DNA of 64,000 nucleotides from contig NZ_RQJW01000009.1 in assembly GCF_004028635.1 (NCBI RefSeq), positions 124,001-188,000 of the forward strand. The letters run 5' to 3'. The translations under genes and the position numbers were made by a program. The stretch's first letter is position 1; every line of letters begins with the position of its first letter. Source of the DNA: Streptomyces cyaneus. GTDB lineage: Bacteria; Actinomycetota; Actinomycetes; Streptomycetales; Streptomycetaceae. A model generated the notes under the pieces. The model searched no databases, was not told the DNA's origin, and saw nothing but the letters and a program-made list of their open reading frames with translations. Positions 54,376-63,488 of the stretch are shown here, piece by piece.

Positions 54376-57276
54376 ATGGCCGGCACCTCACAGCGGTTCT
54401 TCATCAGTTACGCGGGGGCCGACCGGCTGTGGGCCGAGTGGGTGGGGTGGCACCTCGAGCGGGATGGTCACCTTGTCGAGCTCGACGTGTGGGACTGGCG
54501 GACCGGGGACGACTTCGTCCAGCGGATGGACGACGGGCTGGAGAAGGCGGATGCCGTCGTGGCTCTGTTCTCCAAGTCGTACTTCGAGGACGGGCGTTGG
54601 ACCCAGGAGGAGCGGTCCGCGGTCGTCGCCCGCCGGGACCGGGTCCTTCCGCTCGCGGTGGAACCCCTGAGCAACCACGAGGTCGATCCCATGTTCGCCG
54701 CGAAGGTGCGGATGAACCTGCACGGCCTGGACGAGGCCGCAGCCATCGAGGCACTGCGGGCCGCGGTGAGCGGGGCCGGGCGGCCGACCGAGCGTCCGGC
54801 ATTTCCGGGGAGCCCTGCCGAGGCGCCGGACGGATCTGCCGGGCCCGCGGTGCCCGAGGGGCCCAGACCGGCGCTGCCGGGCGATACCGGCGAGCCCGAG
54901 GTGTGGAACGTACGCCGCCGCAACCGCGACTTCTCCGGGCGCGAGGCCCAGATGGTCCAGCTCCGAGACGGTCTGCTCAGCGGGCGGCAGTCCGTCGTGT
55001 ACGCGCTGCACGGGATGGGCGGGATCGGCAAGACGCAGATCGCCGTGGAGTACGCCCATCGGTTCGCCAGCCAGTACGACCTGGTGTGGTGGATCGACGC
55101 GGAGCAGAGCGACCAGATCCCGATCCACTACACGGAGCTGGCTGACCGGATCGGCGTGGCTCTCGCCGAAGCCGGTGCCGAACACAATGCCCGGATGCTG
55201 CTGCAGCACCTGCGCACCCGGCCCCGGTGGCTGATCATCCTCGACAACGCGGAGGACCCCGACCAGATCGAGCCGTGGCTGCCCGAGGGCCCCGGACACG
55301 TCCTGATCACCTCACGCAACCCCAACTGGCGCCGCCTGGCCCACCCGACGGCACTCGACGTGTTCTCGCGGGCCGACTCGCTCGCGTACCTCAGGACCCG
55401 GATCCCGGGCATCCCCGAGGCACAGGCGGACACGCTCGCGCAGGACCTCGGTGACCTACCGCTGGCGCTCGCCCAGGCCGCGGGCATGATCGAGACCGGC
55501 ACGCCCGTCGACCACTATCGACGGCTCCTGAACGACAGCACGAGCCGCATCCTGCGCGAGGGCGACGTCCCCGACTATCCGGTGCCGCTTGCCGCTGCGG
55601 TGGGCATCGCCGTCGAGGGCCTCGACGCCAGGCACCCCGACGCGACGGCGCTGCTCCGGATCGCGGCGTTCCTCGGGCCTGAGCCGATTCCCACCGAGTG
55701 GTTGGTGAACGCGCGGCCGCGGTTGTCCACGATCCCGGGAGATCCCCACGACCCGCTGTGGACGAGGGCCGCGCTCGAACCGCTGCGCCGTTATGGCCTC
55801 GCCCGGATCGACGGAGAGGCCCTGCAGCTGCATCGCCTGACCCAGGCCGTCCTGCGTGACCAGGTCGACCCGGCGCAGGCCGAGGCGATCCACGACGACG
55901 CGGCGGCCGTTCTGGCAGCCGTCGAGCCGGGGGATCCCGAACCGCCGGCCAACTGGCCGATCTGGGCGAACCTGACTTCGCACCTCTGGTCGCAGCACCT
56001 CGACGTCACCCGCCGGCCCGAGCTGCGCCCGGTGCTCCGCAACGCGGTGAACTTCCTGATCCGCAGCGCCCAGCCGCGGACCGCCGCCGAGCTCGCCGCC
56101 ACCCTGCGAGAGGCGTGGACCGCGGAGTCGGGCCCTGACCATCCCGACGTGCTGACCTGCACGCAGTACCTCGGCCACGCGACATCGGACCTCGGCGACA
56201 TCCGGGCTGCCCGACCGATCATCGAGGACGCCTTCGTACGTCGCCGCCGGATGCTGGGGGACGACGACCCCGACACGCTGCAGTCCGCCAACGACTTCGC
56301 CGCGATTCTCTCCGCCCTGGGTGAGTTTCAGGAGGCACTGCGCATCGACGAGGACACCTTGACCCGTCGACGCCGCGTCCTCGGCGAGGAGCACCCCAAG
56401 ACCCTTCAGTCCGCAGGTAACTTGGGCGCAGCGCTCACCGCACTGGGTGAGTACGTCGCGGCACGCGGCACGCATGAGGGCACCCTCGCCCGCCGCCGAC
56501 GGGTACTGGGCGACGGCCATCCGGACACGCTCCGGTCCACCTTGGGTCTCGCCGAATCCCTGCGCCTGCTCGGCGACGTGACCGAGGCTCGACGGCTGCA
56601 GGAGGAGACTCAGGCCCGATGCCGGAGCACGCTCGGCGACGACCACCCGCTGACCCTCAACGCTGTTCAGGGCCTTGCCGCCACCCTGAACGACATGGGC
56701 GAATACGGCAAGGTTCGGAGCATGCTCGAGGACGTCATCGCCCGGCGTCGCCGTGTCTCCGGCGCTGATCACCCCCAAGCCGTCAAGGCCGCGTATGGCC
56801 TCGCCCATGCCCTGAACGCGCTGTGTGAACACGAAGAGGCCCGCCGCCTGCTCGCGGACGTCCTTGCCTGGGAGCGTCGCGTTCTGGGGCCGGATCACCC
56901 CGACACCCTGAAGTCCGCGCACGCTCTCTCCGCCGCCCTGGACGGGCTGGGTGACCACGCAGAAAGCCGTCGCCTGCTCGAGGACACGATCGCCCGGCGC
57001 CGCCGCGTCCTCGGTGAGGACCACCAGGAGACCCTCATATCGACTCACAACCTCGGCGTGACGATGTGCAATCTGCGCTCCCTCGCGGCGGGCGCGAAGT
57101 TGCTGGAAGACGTACGCGCCCGTCAGCGCCGAACTCTCGGCGACGGCCATGAGGACACCCAGGCCACCACCCGATCCCTCGCAGCGGCCTACCGGCAGAT
57201 GGGGCTGCACCGCAAGGCGCAGAAACTGACGCCGAAGAAATCCACGAAGCGTGGCTTCGGCAGAAAGTCCCGCTGA
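54376..57276 (+). CDS. TIR-NB-ARC-TPR (STAND) protein
   Basis: A 966-residue three-part protein. The TIR domain (6-125) has FFISYAGADR and a putative catalytic Glu in RWTQEERSAV (78 or 79). The NB-ARC ATPase has a P-loop GMGGIGKT (213-220), Walker B LIILD (286-290), ITSRN and a GLPL-like LGDLPLAL. At least seven 42-residue kinesin-light-chain-type TPRs follow (about 600-945; RRRRVLGEEHP..TL..). The plan matches plant NLRs and bacterial STAND sensors. TIR domains of this kind can cleave NAD+. Target, trigger and any role in phage defence are unknown. Confidence 0.92.
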   Translation: MAGTSQRFFISYAGADRLWAEWVGWHLERDGHLVELDVWDWRTGDDFVQRMDDGLEKADAVVALFSKSYFEDGRWTQEERSAVVARRDRVLPLAVEPLSNHEVDPMFAAKVRMNLHGLDEAAAIEALRAAVSGAGRPTERPAFPGSPAEAPDGSAGPAVPEGPRPALPGDTGEPEVWNVRRRNRDFSGREAQMVQLRDGLLSGRQSVVYALHGMGGIGKTQIAVEYAHRFASQYDLVWWIDAEQSDQIPIHYTELADRIGVALAEAGAEHNARMLLQHLRTRPRWLIILDNAEDPDQIEPWLPEGPGHVLITSRNPNWRRLAHPTALDVFSRADSLAYLRTRIPGIPEAQADTLAQDLGDLPLALAQAAGMIETGTPVDHYRRLLNDSTSRILREGDVPDYPVPLAAAVGIAVEGLDARHPDATALLRIAAFLGPEPIPTEWLVNARPRLSTIPGDPHDPLWTRAALEPLRRYGLARIDGEALQLHRLTQAVLRDQVDPAQAEAIHDDAAAVLAAVEPGDPEPPANWPIWANLTSHLWSQHLDVTRRPELRPVLRNAVNFLIRSAQPRTAAELAATLREAWTAESGPDHPDVLTCTQYLGHATSDLGDIRAARPIIEDAFVRRRRMLGDDDPDTLQSANDFAAILSALGEFQEALRIDEDTLTRRRRVLGEEHPKTLQSAGNLGAALTALGEYVAARGTHEGTLARRRRVLGDGHPDTLRSTLGLAESLRLLGDVTEARRLQEETQARCRSTLGDDHPLTLNAVQGLAATLNDMGEYGKVRSMLEDVIARRRRVSGADHPQAVKAAYGLAHALNALCEHEEARRLLADVLAWERRVLGPDHPDTLKSAHALSAALDGLGDHAESRRLLEDTIARRRRVLGEDHQETLISTHNLGVTMCNLRSLAAGAKLLEDVRARQRRTLGDGHEDTQATTRSLAAAYRQMGLHRKAQKLTPKKSTKRGFGRKSR

Positions 57277-58179
57277 TCACCCGCCGAACGGCGCCCCGGT
57301 CACCACGGCAACCACCACGGCCCCCGCCCCGAACGCCCCTTCCTCCGCCAACGTCACGAGCCCATACAGCAATTTGGCGACATAGAGACGTTCCACCGGT
57401 ACCCCATGCCGTTCCTCGAAGTCCTCGGCGAAGGCGTCGAGCGCGGGTGTCGTGCGGGCGTATCCGCCGAAGTGGAACCGCTCGTCCAGCCGCCAGTCAC
57501 CGCGCGGCCCGCCGAACGCCTCGGTCTGCAGCCCTCGTACGTCATCGGCAAGGAAGGCCCCCTTGAGGACGGGGATGCCGAGGGCCTGCTGGCCGGGGTC
57601 GAGCCCGGCGGCGAGGCCGGCCAGTGTTCCGCCCGTGCCGCACGCGATCGCGACGACGTCGGCCTGCCCGCGCAGCTCCTCGCCGAGGGCCCGACACCCC
57701 CGTACGGCAAGGGCGTTGCTGCCGCCTTCCGGGACGACGTACGCCTCCTCCGCTCCCGCCGCGCGCAGGATGGCCGCCTGCGTTTCCGGGTCGGTCTTGC
57801 GGCGGTACGTCGATCTGTCGACGAAATGCAGCCGCATACCGTCGGCCACGCATCGCGCGAGCGACGGATTCAGTGGCCGTTCGGCCAGTTCCTGACCGCG
57901 CACCACGCCGACCGTGGGCAGGCCGAGGAGCCGGCCGGCGGCGGCGGTGGCGCGCAGGTGGTTGGAGTAGGCGCCGCCGAAGGTGACGATCGGGCGACCG
58001 GCCGCGGCCGTCAGGTTCGGCGCGAGCTTGCGCCATTTGTTGCCGATCAGCTCAGGGTGGATCAGGTCGTCGCGCTTGAGGAGCAGACGGATGCCACGAC
58101 GCGTGAACCGCTCGTCGGCCGCCTCCTGCAAGGGGGAGGGGAGCCGAGGGTGGAGGGCGGTGGGGTCGGGGCTGGTCAC
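57277..58179 (-). CDS. PLP-dependent D-cysteine desulfhydrase/ACC deaminase family enzyme
   Basis: A 300-residue fold-type II PLP enzyme. The cofactor lysine is K48 in IGNKWRKL, followed by FGGAYSNHLRA, and the phosphate loop is IACGTGGTLAG. The family includes D-cysteine desulfhydrase and 1-aminocyclopropane-1-carboxylate deaminase, and the sequence does not decide between them. The GTG at 58179 is chosen. Its stop codon abuts that of the TIR gene, with no base between them. Confidence 0.88.
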   Translation of the reverse strand: MTSPDPTALHPRLPSPLQEAADERFTRRGIRLLLKRDDLIHPELIGNKWRKLAPNLTAAAGRPIVTFGGAYSNHLRATAAAGRLLGLPTVGVVRGQELAERPLNPSLARCVADGMRLHFVDRSTYRRKTDPETQAAILRAAGAEEAYVVPEGGSNALAVRGCRALGEELRGQADVVAIACGTGGTLAGLAAGLDPGQQALGIPVLKGAFLADDVRGLQTEAFGGPRGDWRLDERFHFGGYARTTPALDAFAEDFEERHGVPVERLYVAKLLYGLVTLAEEGAFGAGAVVVAVVTGAPFGG

Positions 58180-58285
58180 CTGGCCATTGTCGCCCGGGCC
58201 CCACGGGTTGGGCACGGCAGCCCTGTCTGCGATGCTCCCGCACCCGCACTGCCCCGGTTGCTTCCGCACCCGTCCGTAACTCGTC

Positions 58286-58876
58286 CTACTTCAGCCGCTC
58301 CCGGATCCGCTCCCGCATCCAGGCCATCGTGAACCCCCGCGGATCCACCTTCCCCGGCTGCCACTCCAGATGCCCGATCACCGACCGCTCCGTCCAGCCG
58401 TGATGGCGGCAGATGGCCGCCGAGACCCGCTCGATCGCGTCCAGTTGGGGCTCCGGCCACGGGTCCTGTCCGTCACCCAGGTTCTCGCACTCGAAGCCGT
58501 AGAAGTGGCGGTTGCCATCGGTGTTGGCCTCGTTGTCGGGAGGCAGGGCCTTCTCCGCGATGACCGCGCGCAGTACGTCGTCGTCGCCGAGGCCGGCGTG
58601 GTTGGCGCGGCCGTAGCCGACGAGGTGGACCCTGCCGTCCTTGGTGATGACGCCGTGGCACAGCGGGCCCGGCAGCCCTTCGTAGCCGTTGCGGCAGAGT
58701 TCCACCGTGTGTGCGCTGCCCTCGGTGACCGTGTGGTGGATCATCACGCCGTGGACGGGGCCCCACGGACCGACGTGGTTGCGGTTGTGGTGCTCCCAGT
58801 CGCCGACCTCGACGACCGTGGCGCCCTCCGCCCGAAGTCTCTCCAGGAATCTGCTCGCGGACATGGGTGAGGCCAT
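58286..58876 (-). CDS. N-acetylmuramoyl-L-alanine amidase (Amidase_2/PGRP type)
   Basis: A 196-residue zinc amidase that cleaves the peptide from muramic acid. Zinc ligands are in VMIHHTVTEG, and the late IGHLEWQPGKVDP supplies the second histidine and the lysine. AAGGAGG six bases before the ATG at 58876 fixes the start, and no signal peptide is present. It is therefore cytosolic or needs another route out, like a phage endolysin, but no other phage gene is nearby. Confidence 0.88.
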   Translation of the reverse strand: MASPMSASRFLERLRAEGATVVEVGDWEHHNRNHVGPWGPVHGVMIHHTVTEGSAHTVELCRNGYEGLPGPLCHGVITKDGRVHLVGYGRANHAGLGDDDVLRAVIAEKALPPDNEANTDGNRHFYGFECENLGDGQDPWPEPQLDAIERVSAAICRHHGWTERSVIGHLEWQPGKVDPRGFTMAWMRERIRERLK

Positions 58877-59192
58877 GACCGCCTCCTTCGTGCCGTGCGT
58901 CGGCCGCCGTGCGCGGCCGCCTCGTATCGGTGACTTACCGAAAACGGGCAGACGGGACTCCTCGAGTCGTACGGTGTGCGAGTCATTTCGGACAATCGCC
59001 GTGGCACGGATGGGACGGGCACCGTGCTTCCACGGGTGGACAAGAGCCCTCTATTTGCCCAGTCAGCCGTGATCCATTCCCGCTCTTTCGTGTAATAGCA
59101 CCAGCACACTCCGCGATGGAAGGCTCGGTCGTGCAGATCGCGATGCGTGGCGCCAGATCGGCGTCGGGGCATGACCGGGAGGGCAGTTCCTT
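58877..59192. other. Divergent promoter region, no gene
   Basis: This 316-base gap between the amidase and the encapsulin gene is less GC-rich than its flanks. A TAATAG at 59094-59099 could be a -10 box for the encapsulin gene. No coding pattern or strong palindrome is seen. Confidence 0.5.
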
Positions 59193-60599
59193 ATGTCGGT
59201 AGGCGAAGAGGTCCGCACTGAGCAGGACAAGCCGCAGCAGAGTCTCGGCACGGCGGCGGCGCGGAACCTGGCCACCACGACCAAGTCCGCACCCCAGATG
59301 CAGGAGATCAGCTCCCGCTGGCTGCTGCGCACGCTGCCATGGGTGAATGTGCAGGGCGGCACGTACCGGGTGAACCGGCGCCTGACGTACGCCGTGGGGG
59401 ACGGCCGGATCACGTTCGTGAAGACCGGCGACCGGGTCGAGGTCATCCCCGCCGAGCTGCGCGAACTGCCCGCCCTGCGCTCGTACGAGGACGAGGACGT
59501 GCTGTCGGAGCTCGCCCAGCGCTGCCAACAGCGGGAATTCGCGGCGGGGAACCTGATCACCTCGTTCGGCAGTCGTACCGACGAGGTGTATCTGCTGGCG
59601 CACGGCAGGGTGGAGAAGCTCGGCAGCGGACCGTACGGGGAGGACGAGTCCCTGGGCGTCCTCGCCGACGGGGCCTACCTCGGCGAGCAGGCGCTGATCG
59701 ACCCCGACACGATCTGGGAGTACACGGTCCGCGCGGTCACCGCGTGCACGGTGCTCGCTCTGCGCCGCCAGGACTTCGAGCAGGTCGCGGAGCGCTCCGA
59801 CTCCCTGCGCGAGCACCTCGAACAGCTACGGGCGGCCCCCGAGCAGCGCACCAACAAATACGGCGAGAAGGAGATCGACCTCGCCGCCGGCCACAGCGGC
59901 GAGCCCGACATCCCGCACACCTTCGTCGACTACGAGGCCAGGCCCCGTGAGTACGAACTGAGCGTCGCCCAGACCGTGCTGCGCATCCACACGCGCGTGG
60001 CCGACCTCTACAACCAGCCGATGAACCAGACCGAACAGCAGCTCCGGCTGACCGTGGAGGCCCTGAAGGAGCGCCAGGAGCACGAGCTCATCAACAACCG
60101 CGAGTTCGGGCTGCTCAACAACTGCGAATACGACCAGCGGCTCCAGCCGCACGACGGCGTGCCCAGCCCCGACGACATGGACGAGCTGCTCTGCCGGCGG
60201 CGCGGCACCAAGCTCTTCCTCGCCCACCCGCGCGCGATCTCCGCGTTCGGGCGTGAGCTGAACAAGCGCGGGCTGGTCCCCGAGACCATCGAGATCGCCG
60301 GCAACCGCATCCCCACCTGGCGCGGTGTACCCATCTACCCCTGCAACAAGATCCCGGTCACCGAGGCCCGTACGACCTCGATCATCGCCATGCGTACCGG
60401 CGAGGCGGAGCAGGGCGTCATCGGACTCCAGCAGGCCGGCATCCCGGACGAGATCGAGCCGAGCCTGTCCTGCCGCTTCATGGGCATCAACGAACAGGCC
60501 ATCATCAAGTACCTGGTGACGGCCTACTACTCGGCCGCGGTCCTGGTACCGGACGCCCTCGGTGTGCTGGAGAACGTCGAGATCGGTCGCTGGCGGTGA
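59193..60599 (+). CDS. Family 2B encapsulin shell protein with cyclic-nucleotide-binding domain
   Basis: A 468-residue EshA-type protein. The HK97-like shell fold is split. Residues 1-90 hold the N-terminal arm and the first strands, a CRP-like cNMP-binding domain (about 95-215, GEQAL at 164-168) is inserted in the loop, and the main P and A domain segments follow (240-468, with HTFVDYEARPREYELS and KLFLAHPRAISAFGREL). Proteins of this class self-assemble into icosahedral nanocompartments that enclose an enzyme encoded next door. S. coelicolor has two such genes; this one corresponds to SCO5249 (from memory). Confidence 0.9.
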   Translation: MSVGEEVRTEQDKPQQSLGTAAARNLATTTKSAPQMQEISSRWLLRTLPWVNVQGGTYRVNRRLTYAVGDGRITFVKTGDRVEVIPAELRELPALRSYEDEDVLSELAQRCQQREFAAGNLITSFGSRTDEVYLLAHGRVEKLGSGPYGEDESLGVLADGAYLGEQALIDPDTIWEYTVRAVTACTVLALRRQDFEQVAERSDSLREHLEQLRAAPEQRTNKYGEKEIDLAAGHSGEPDIPHTFVDYEARPREYELSVAQTVLRIHTRVADLYNQPMNQTEQQLRLTVEALKERQEHELINNREFGLLNNCEYDQRLQPHDGVPSPDDMDELLCRRRGTKLFLAHPRAISAFGRELNKRGLVPETIEIAGNRIPTWRGVPIYPCNKIPVTEARTTSIIAMRTGEAEQGVIGLQQAGIPDEIEPSLSCRFMGINEQAIIKYLVTAYYSAAVLVPDALGVLENVEIGRWR

Positions 60600-60725
60600 C
60601 GCTCCCCGTCCGAACGCTCGTCGCTCGTACGTCGTGTCCCGCGCCGCCCGCGTGGGTACATCCTCGGGGTAGGCGCCCAGCCGTAGCGGAAGGGTCACCG
60701 TCCGCCGACTCTCCGAGGCGATGCC

Positions 60726-61871
60726 ATGGGTGAGTTCATGACGGAGACGGAGCAGCGTCCTGCCGGGGCGCGGCCGTCCACCGAGACGCTCGAAAGGCGG
60801 AGGCCGATCGCGATCGACATGGACGGCGGGAGCGGGGCGAGTCCGCCGGACGGGCCGGAGGCGGCGCTGATCCTGGAGCGTGTCCGGGCGTCGGTCGACC
60901 CCGAACTGCGCGCCGCCGTCGAGTCGTTGCCGCCCTCCATGCGCCGGATCGCGCGCTACCACTTCGGCTGGGAGCACCCGGACGGCACCCCGGCGGCGGG
61001 CAACGCGGGCAAGGCGATCCGTCCCGCCCTCGTCCTCACCGCGGCCGCCGCACTCGGCGGACCGGCGGCACGGGCGGCGGCGGTACAGGCCGCGGTGGCG
61101 GTGGAGCTGGTGCACAACTTCACTCTGTTGCACGACGACGTGATGGACCGGGACACCACCCGTCGGCACCGGCCCACCGTATGGGCGGTGTTCGGCGACG
61201 CCGACGCGATCCTCGCCGGGGACGCCCTCCAGGCGCTGGCTCTGCGGCTGCTCGCCGAGGACCCGCACCCGGCGTCGGCGCCCGCCGCCGCCCGCCTCGC
61301 GGCCTGCGTCGTGGAGCTGTGCGCCGGTCAGCACGCGGACACGTCGATGGAGAAGCGGGGCCCCGGTGACGTCGGCCTCGACGAGGTGCTCGGCATGGCC
61401 GAGGCCAAGACCGGCGCGCTGCTCGGGTGCGCCTGTGCCCTCGGTGCGCTGTACGCGGGCGCGGCGGACGAGCACGTGGCGGCGCTGGACGCGTTCGGCC
61501 GTGAGTCCGGGCTCGCCTTCCAGCTGATCGATGACGTGATCGGCATATGGGGCGACCCCAGCCGCACCGGCAAGCCGGCCGGCGCGGACCTCGCCGCCCG
61601 TAAGAAGTCCCTGCCGGTCGTCGCCGCGCTGACCTCCGGCGGTCCGGCGGCGGCGGAACTGGCCGCGCTGTACGAAATGCCGTACGACAAGGAGGACTTG
61701 CAGGCGACCGCGCTCGCCGTCGAGCGAGCGGGTGGCCGCGACTGGGCGCAGGCCCAGGCCGCCGACCGGATGGCCCGCGCCATGCAGGAACTGGCTCGCG
61801 CGGTCCCGGATCCGGAGCAGGCGGGCGGACTGCTGGCCCTGGCGGAGTACGTGACGCGGCGCAGCAACTGA
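60726..61871 (+). CDS. Polyprenyl diphosphate synthase, probable encapsulin cargo
   Basis: A 381-residue trans-isoprenyl diphosphate synthase that condenses isopentenyl diphosphate with allylic diphosphates. The first Asp-rich motif is DDVMD (137-141). The second is DDVIGIWGD (269-277), in which the usual third Asp is Gly. F132, five residues before the first motif, suggests a short to medium chain product. The first 45 residues are Pro/Ala/Gly-rich and disordered, a typical cargo-loading segment in Family 2 systems. It lies 126 bases after the encapsulin gene. Confidence 0.9.
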   Translation: MGEFMTETEQRPAGARPSTETLERRRPIAIDMDGGSGASPPDGPEAALILERVRASVDPELRAAVESLPPSMRRIARYHFGWEHPDGTPAAGNAGKAIRPALVLTAAAALGGPAARAAAVQAAVAVELVHNFTLLHDDVMDRDTTRRHRPTVWAVFGDADAILAGDALQALALRLLAEDPHPASAPAAARLAACVVELCAGQHADTSMEKRGPGDVGLDEVLGMAEAKTGALLGCACALGALYAGAADEHVAALDAFGRESGLAFQLIDDVIGIWGDPSRTGKPAGADLAARKKSLPVVAALTSGGPAAAELAALYEMPYDKEDLQATALAVERAGGRDWAQAQAADRMARAMQELARAVPDPEQAGGLLALAEYVTRRSN

Positions 61872-62142
61872 GGGCCGTGGCAGCCGATGGCCGAGTCGCT
61901 CGGTCGCGGCAGCCGATGGTCGTCGAGACTCCGGAGCCATCGGGGCCGTACGGTTCCTGACCCCGTACGGCCGCCGGGCGGCTCCGGACCGGCGGGTCCC
62001 GCACATCCCCACGGTGTGCGGGGCCCGTCCCCGTGTATCGGACTGTGTACCGGACAGATCTCGACAAAGTCGCCCCGCGGACGGCACGCCCGCTTCGATC
62101 GCCCTACGATCAAGGCCGGTTGACGTGAAGGGGCGGGTACAC

Positions 62143-62736
62143 ATGGGCGTGCGGATCCGGACGGCGGGCGAGGGGGACCGGGAGCTGGTGGTCCGGTTGC
62201 TGGACGCGGCCTTCCAGGACGATCCGGTCAGCGGCTGGGTGTTCCCGGGCGAGGAGCACCGCCGTACCACCCACCCCAAGCTCATGGCCGCGTTCACCGA
62301 CATCGTGAGCGCCGTCGGCCGTATCGACGTCACCGAGGACGGCACGGCGTGTGCGTTGTGGATATCCGTGCCTGCCGTCGAGCAGGACCTGGACGACGAA
62401 GGGCCCGCTCGGCTGCGCGCGCAGGTCGACCCGGAGAACGAGCGTGTCGAGCTGATCGGCCGCCTGACAGCCGGTATCCATCCTTCCGGCCGCGCCCACG
62501 AATACCTGTGGATGATCGCCGCGGCACCCGGGCACCAGGGCGAGGGTCTCGGCACCGCGCTCATGAACTCGGTCCTCGACCGCTGCGACCGGGACGGACT
62601 GCCCGCCTACCTGGAGGCGAGCAGCGACCGTAGCCGGAAGCTGTACGAGCGCCTCGGCTTCGAACTCCAGGGCCGTCCCCTCGACCTCCCGGACGGCCCC
62701 CGGATGTGGCCGATGTGGCGCGAGCCGCGCGGCTGA
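62143..62736 (+). CDS. GNAT-family N-acetyltransferase
   Basis: A 197-residue acetyltransferase. The acetyl-CoA loop AAPGHQGEGLGTALM and the C-terminal SRKLYERLGFELQG are typical. The substrate is unknown. GGGGCGGG lies about seven bases before the ATG at 62143. It follows the polyprenyl synthase by 271 bases, so it need not belong to the encapsulin operon. Confidence 0.88.
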   Translation: MGVRIRTAGEGDRELVVRLLDAAFQDDPVSGWVFPGEEHRRTTHPKLMAAFTDIVSAVGRIDVTEDGTACALWISVPAVEQDLDDEGPARLRAQVDPENERVELIGRLTAGIHPSGRAHEYLWMIAAAPGHQGEGLGTALMNSVLDRCDRDGLPAYLEASSDRSRKLYERLGFELQGRPLDLPDGPRMWPMWREPRG

Positions 62737-62849
62737 GCCACCGCCCCCGCCCTCCTTACCGTTCCGGCCGCCGCGCCCCGTGCCGCTCCGGGCCCTGCTG
62801 GGCATACCGCTCAGACCGCCGGGCCCCACCGCTCCGGCCCCCGCTGCCA

Positions 62850-63440
62850 CTACCCCTCCGGTACGACCGTCTCCACGATCCGCTCGACCAGGCCGTCCGG
62901 CACGCTGACCCCGGGCAGGGTGCCCTCCAGCACGTCCGGCAGTGTCAGGTGTTCCAGGAGCAGCCCGAGCATCGCGAGATAGAGCACGGTGACGACCTCG
63001 TCGCCGCCAGGCAGCCCGGCGTTCCGGTGGAACTCCATGCCCTCCTCCAGGTCGCCGCGCACCGACTTGGTGAAGGAGGAGCGCAGTTCGGGGCGCCGGC
63101 CGGCCTCCAGGCGCATCTCCAGCAGGGCCAGATAGCCCGTGCGGTCGCGGGTCGCGCGGGCCATCAGGTCGTGCATGAAGGCGGTGACCAGGGAGCGGTC
63201 CTTCGGCCGGGTCAGCAGCCCGGCGATCACCTCGGGGTCGGGCGCCAGCCGCAAGTGCAGCCGGGCGTCGATCTGGCGGAGCAGGTCGTCGCGCCCGGTG
63301 AAGTAGTTGGAGGCGGTGCCGACCGGCACCCCAGCCTCGGCGTCCACCGCGCGGAACGTCAGCCCGCGCGCACCCTCCCGGGCGAGCACCTCGACGCCCG
63401 CGTCGACGAGCGCGGCCCGCCGCTCCGGATTGCCCGCCAT
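62850..63440 (-). CDS. TetR-family transcriptional regulator
   Basis: A 196-residue regulator with an N-terminal HTH (FRAVDAEAGVPVGTASNYFTGRDDLL) and a C-terminal domain of the AcrR type. It is divergent from the reductase gene at the right edge. Three 14-bp iterons lie between the two genes (63492-63533), so it probably controls both. The ATG at 63440 follows a GAGAGAGGA-type purine run. Confidence 0.9.
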   Translation of the reverse strand: MAGNPERRAALVDAGVEVLAREGARGLTFRAVDAEAGVPVGTASNYFTGRDDLLRQIDARLHLRLAPDPEVIAGLLTRPKDRSLVTAFMHDLMARATRDRTGYLALLEMRLEAGRRPELRSSFTKSVRGDLEEGMEFHRNAGLPGGDEVVTVLYLAMLGLLLEHLTLPDVLEGTLPGVSVPDGLVERIVETVVPEG

Positions 63441-63488
63441 TCGGAGTCCTCTCTCTCACTTCCATCCGGTCCCCAAAATACCCTTGCG

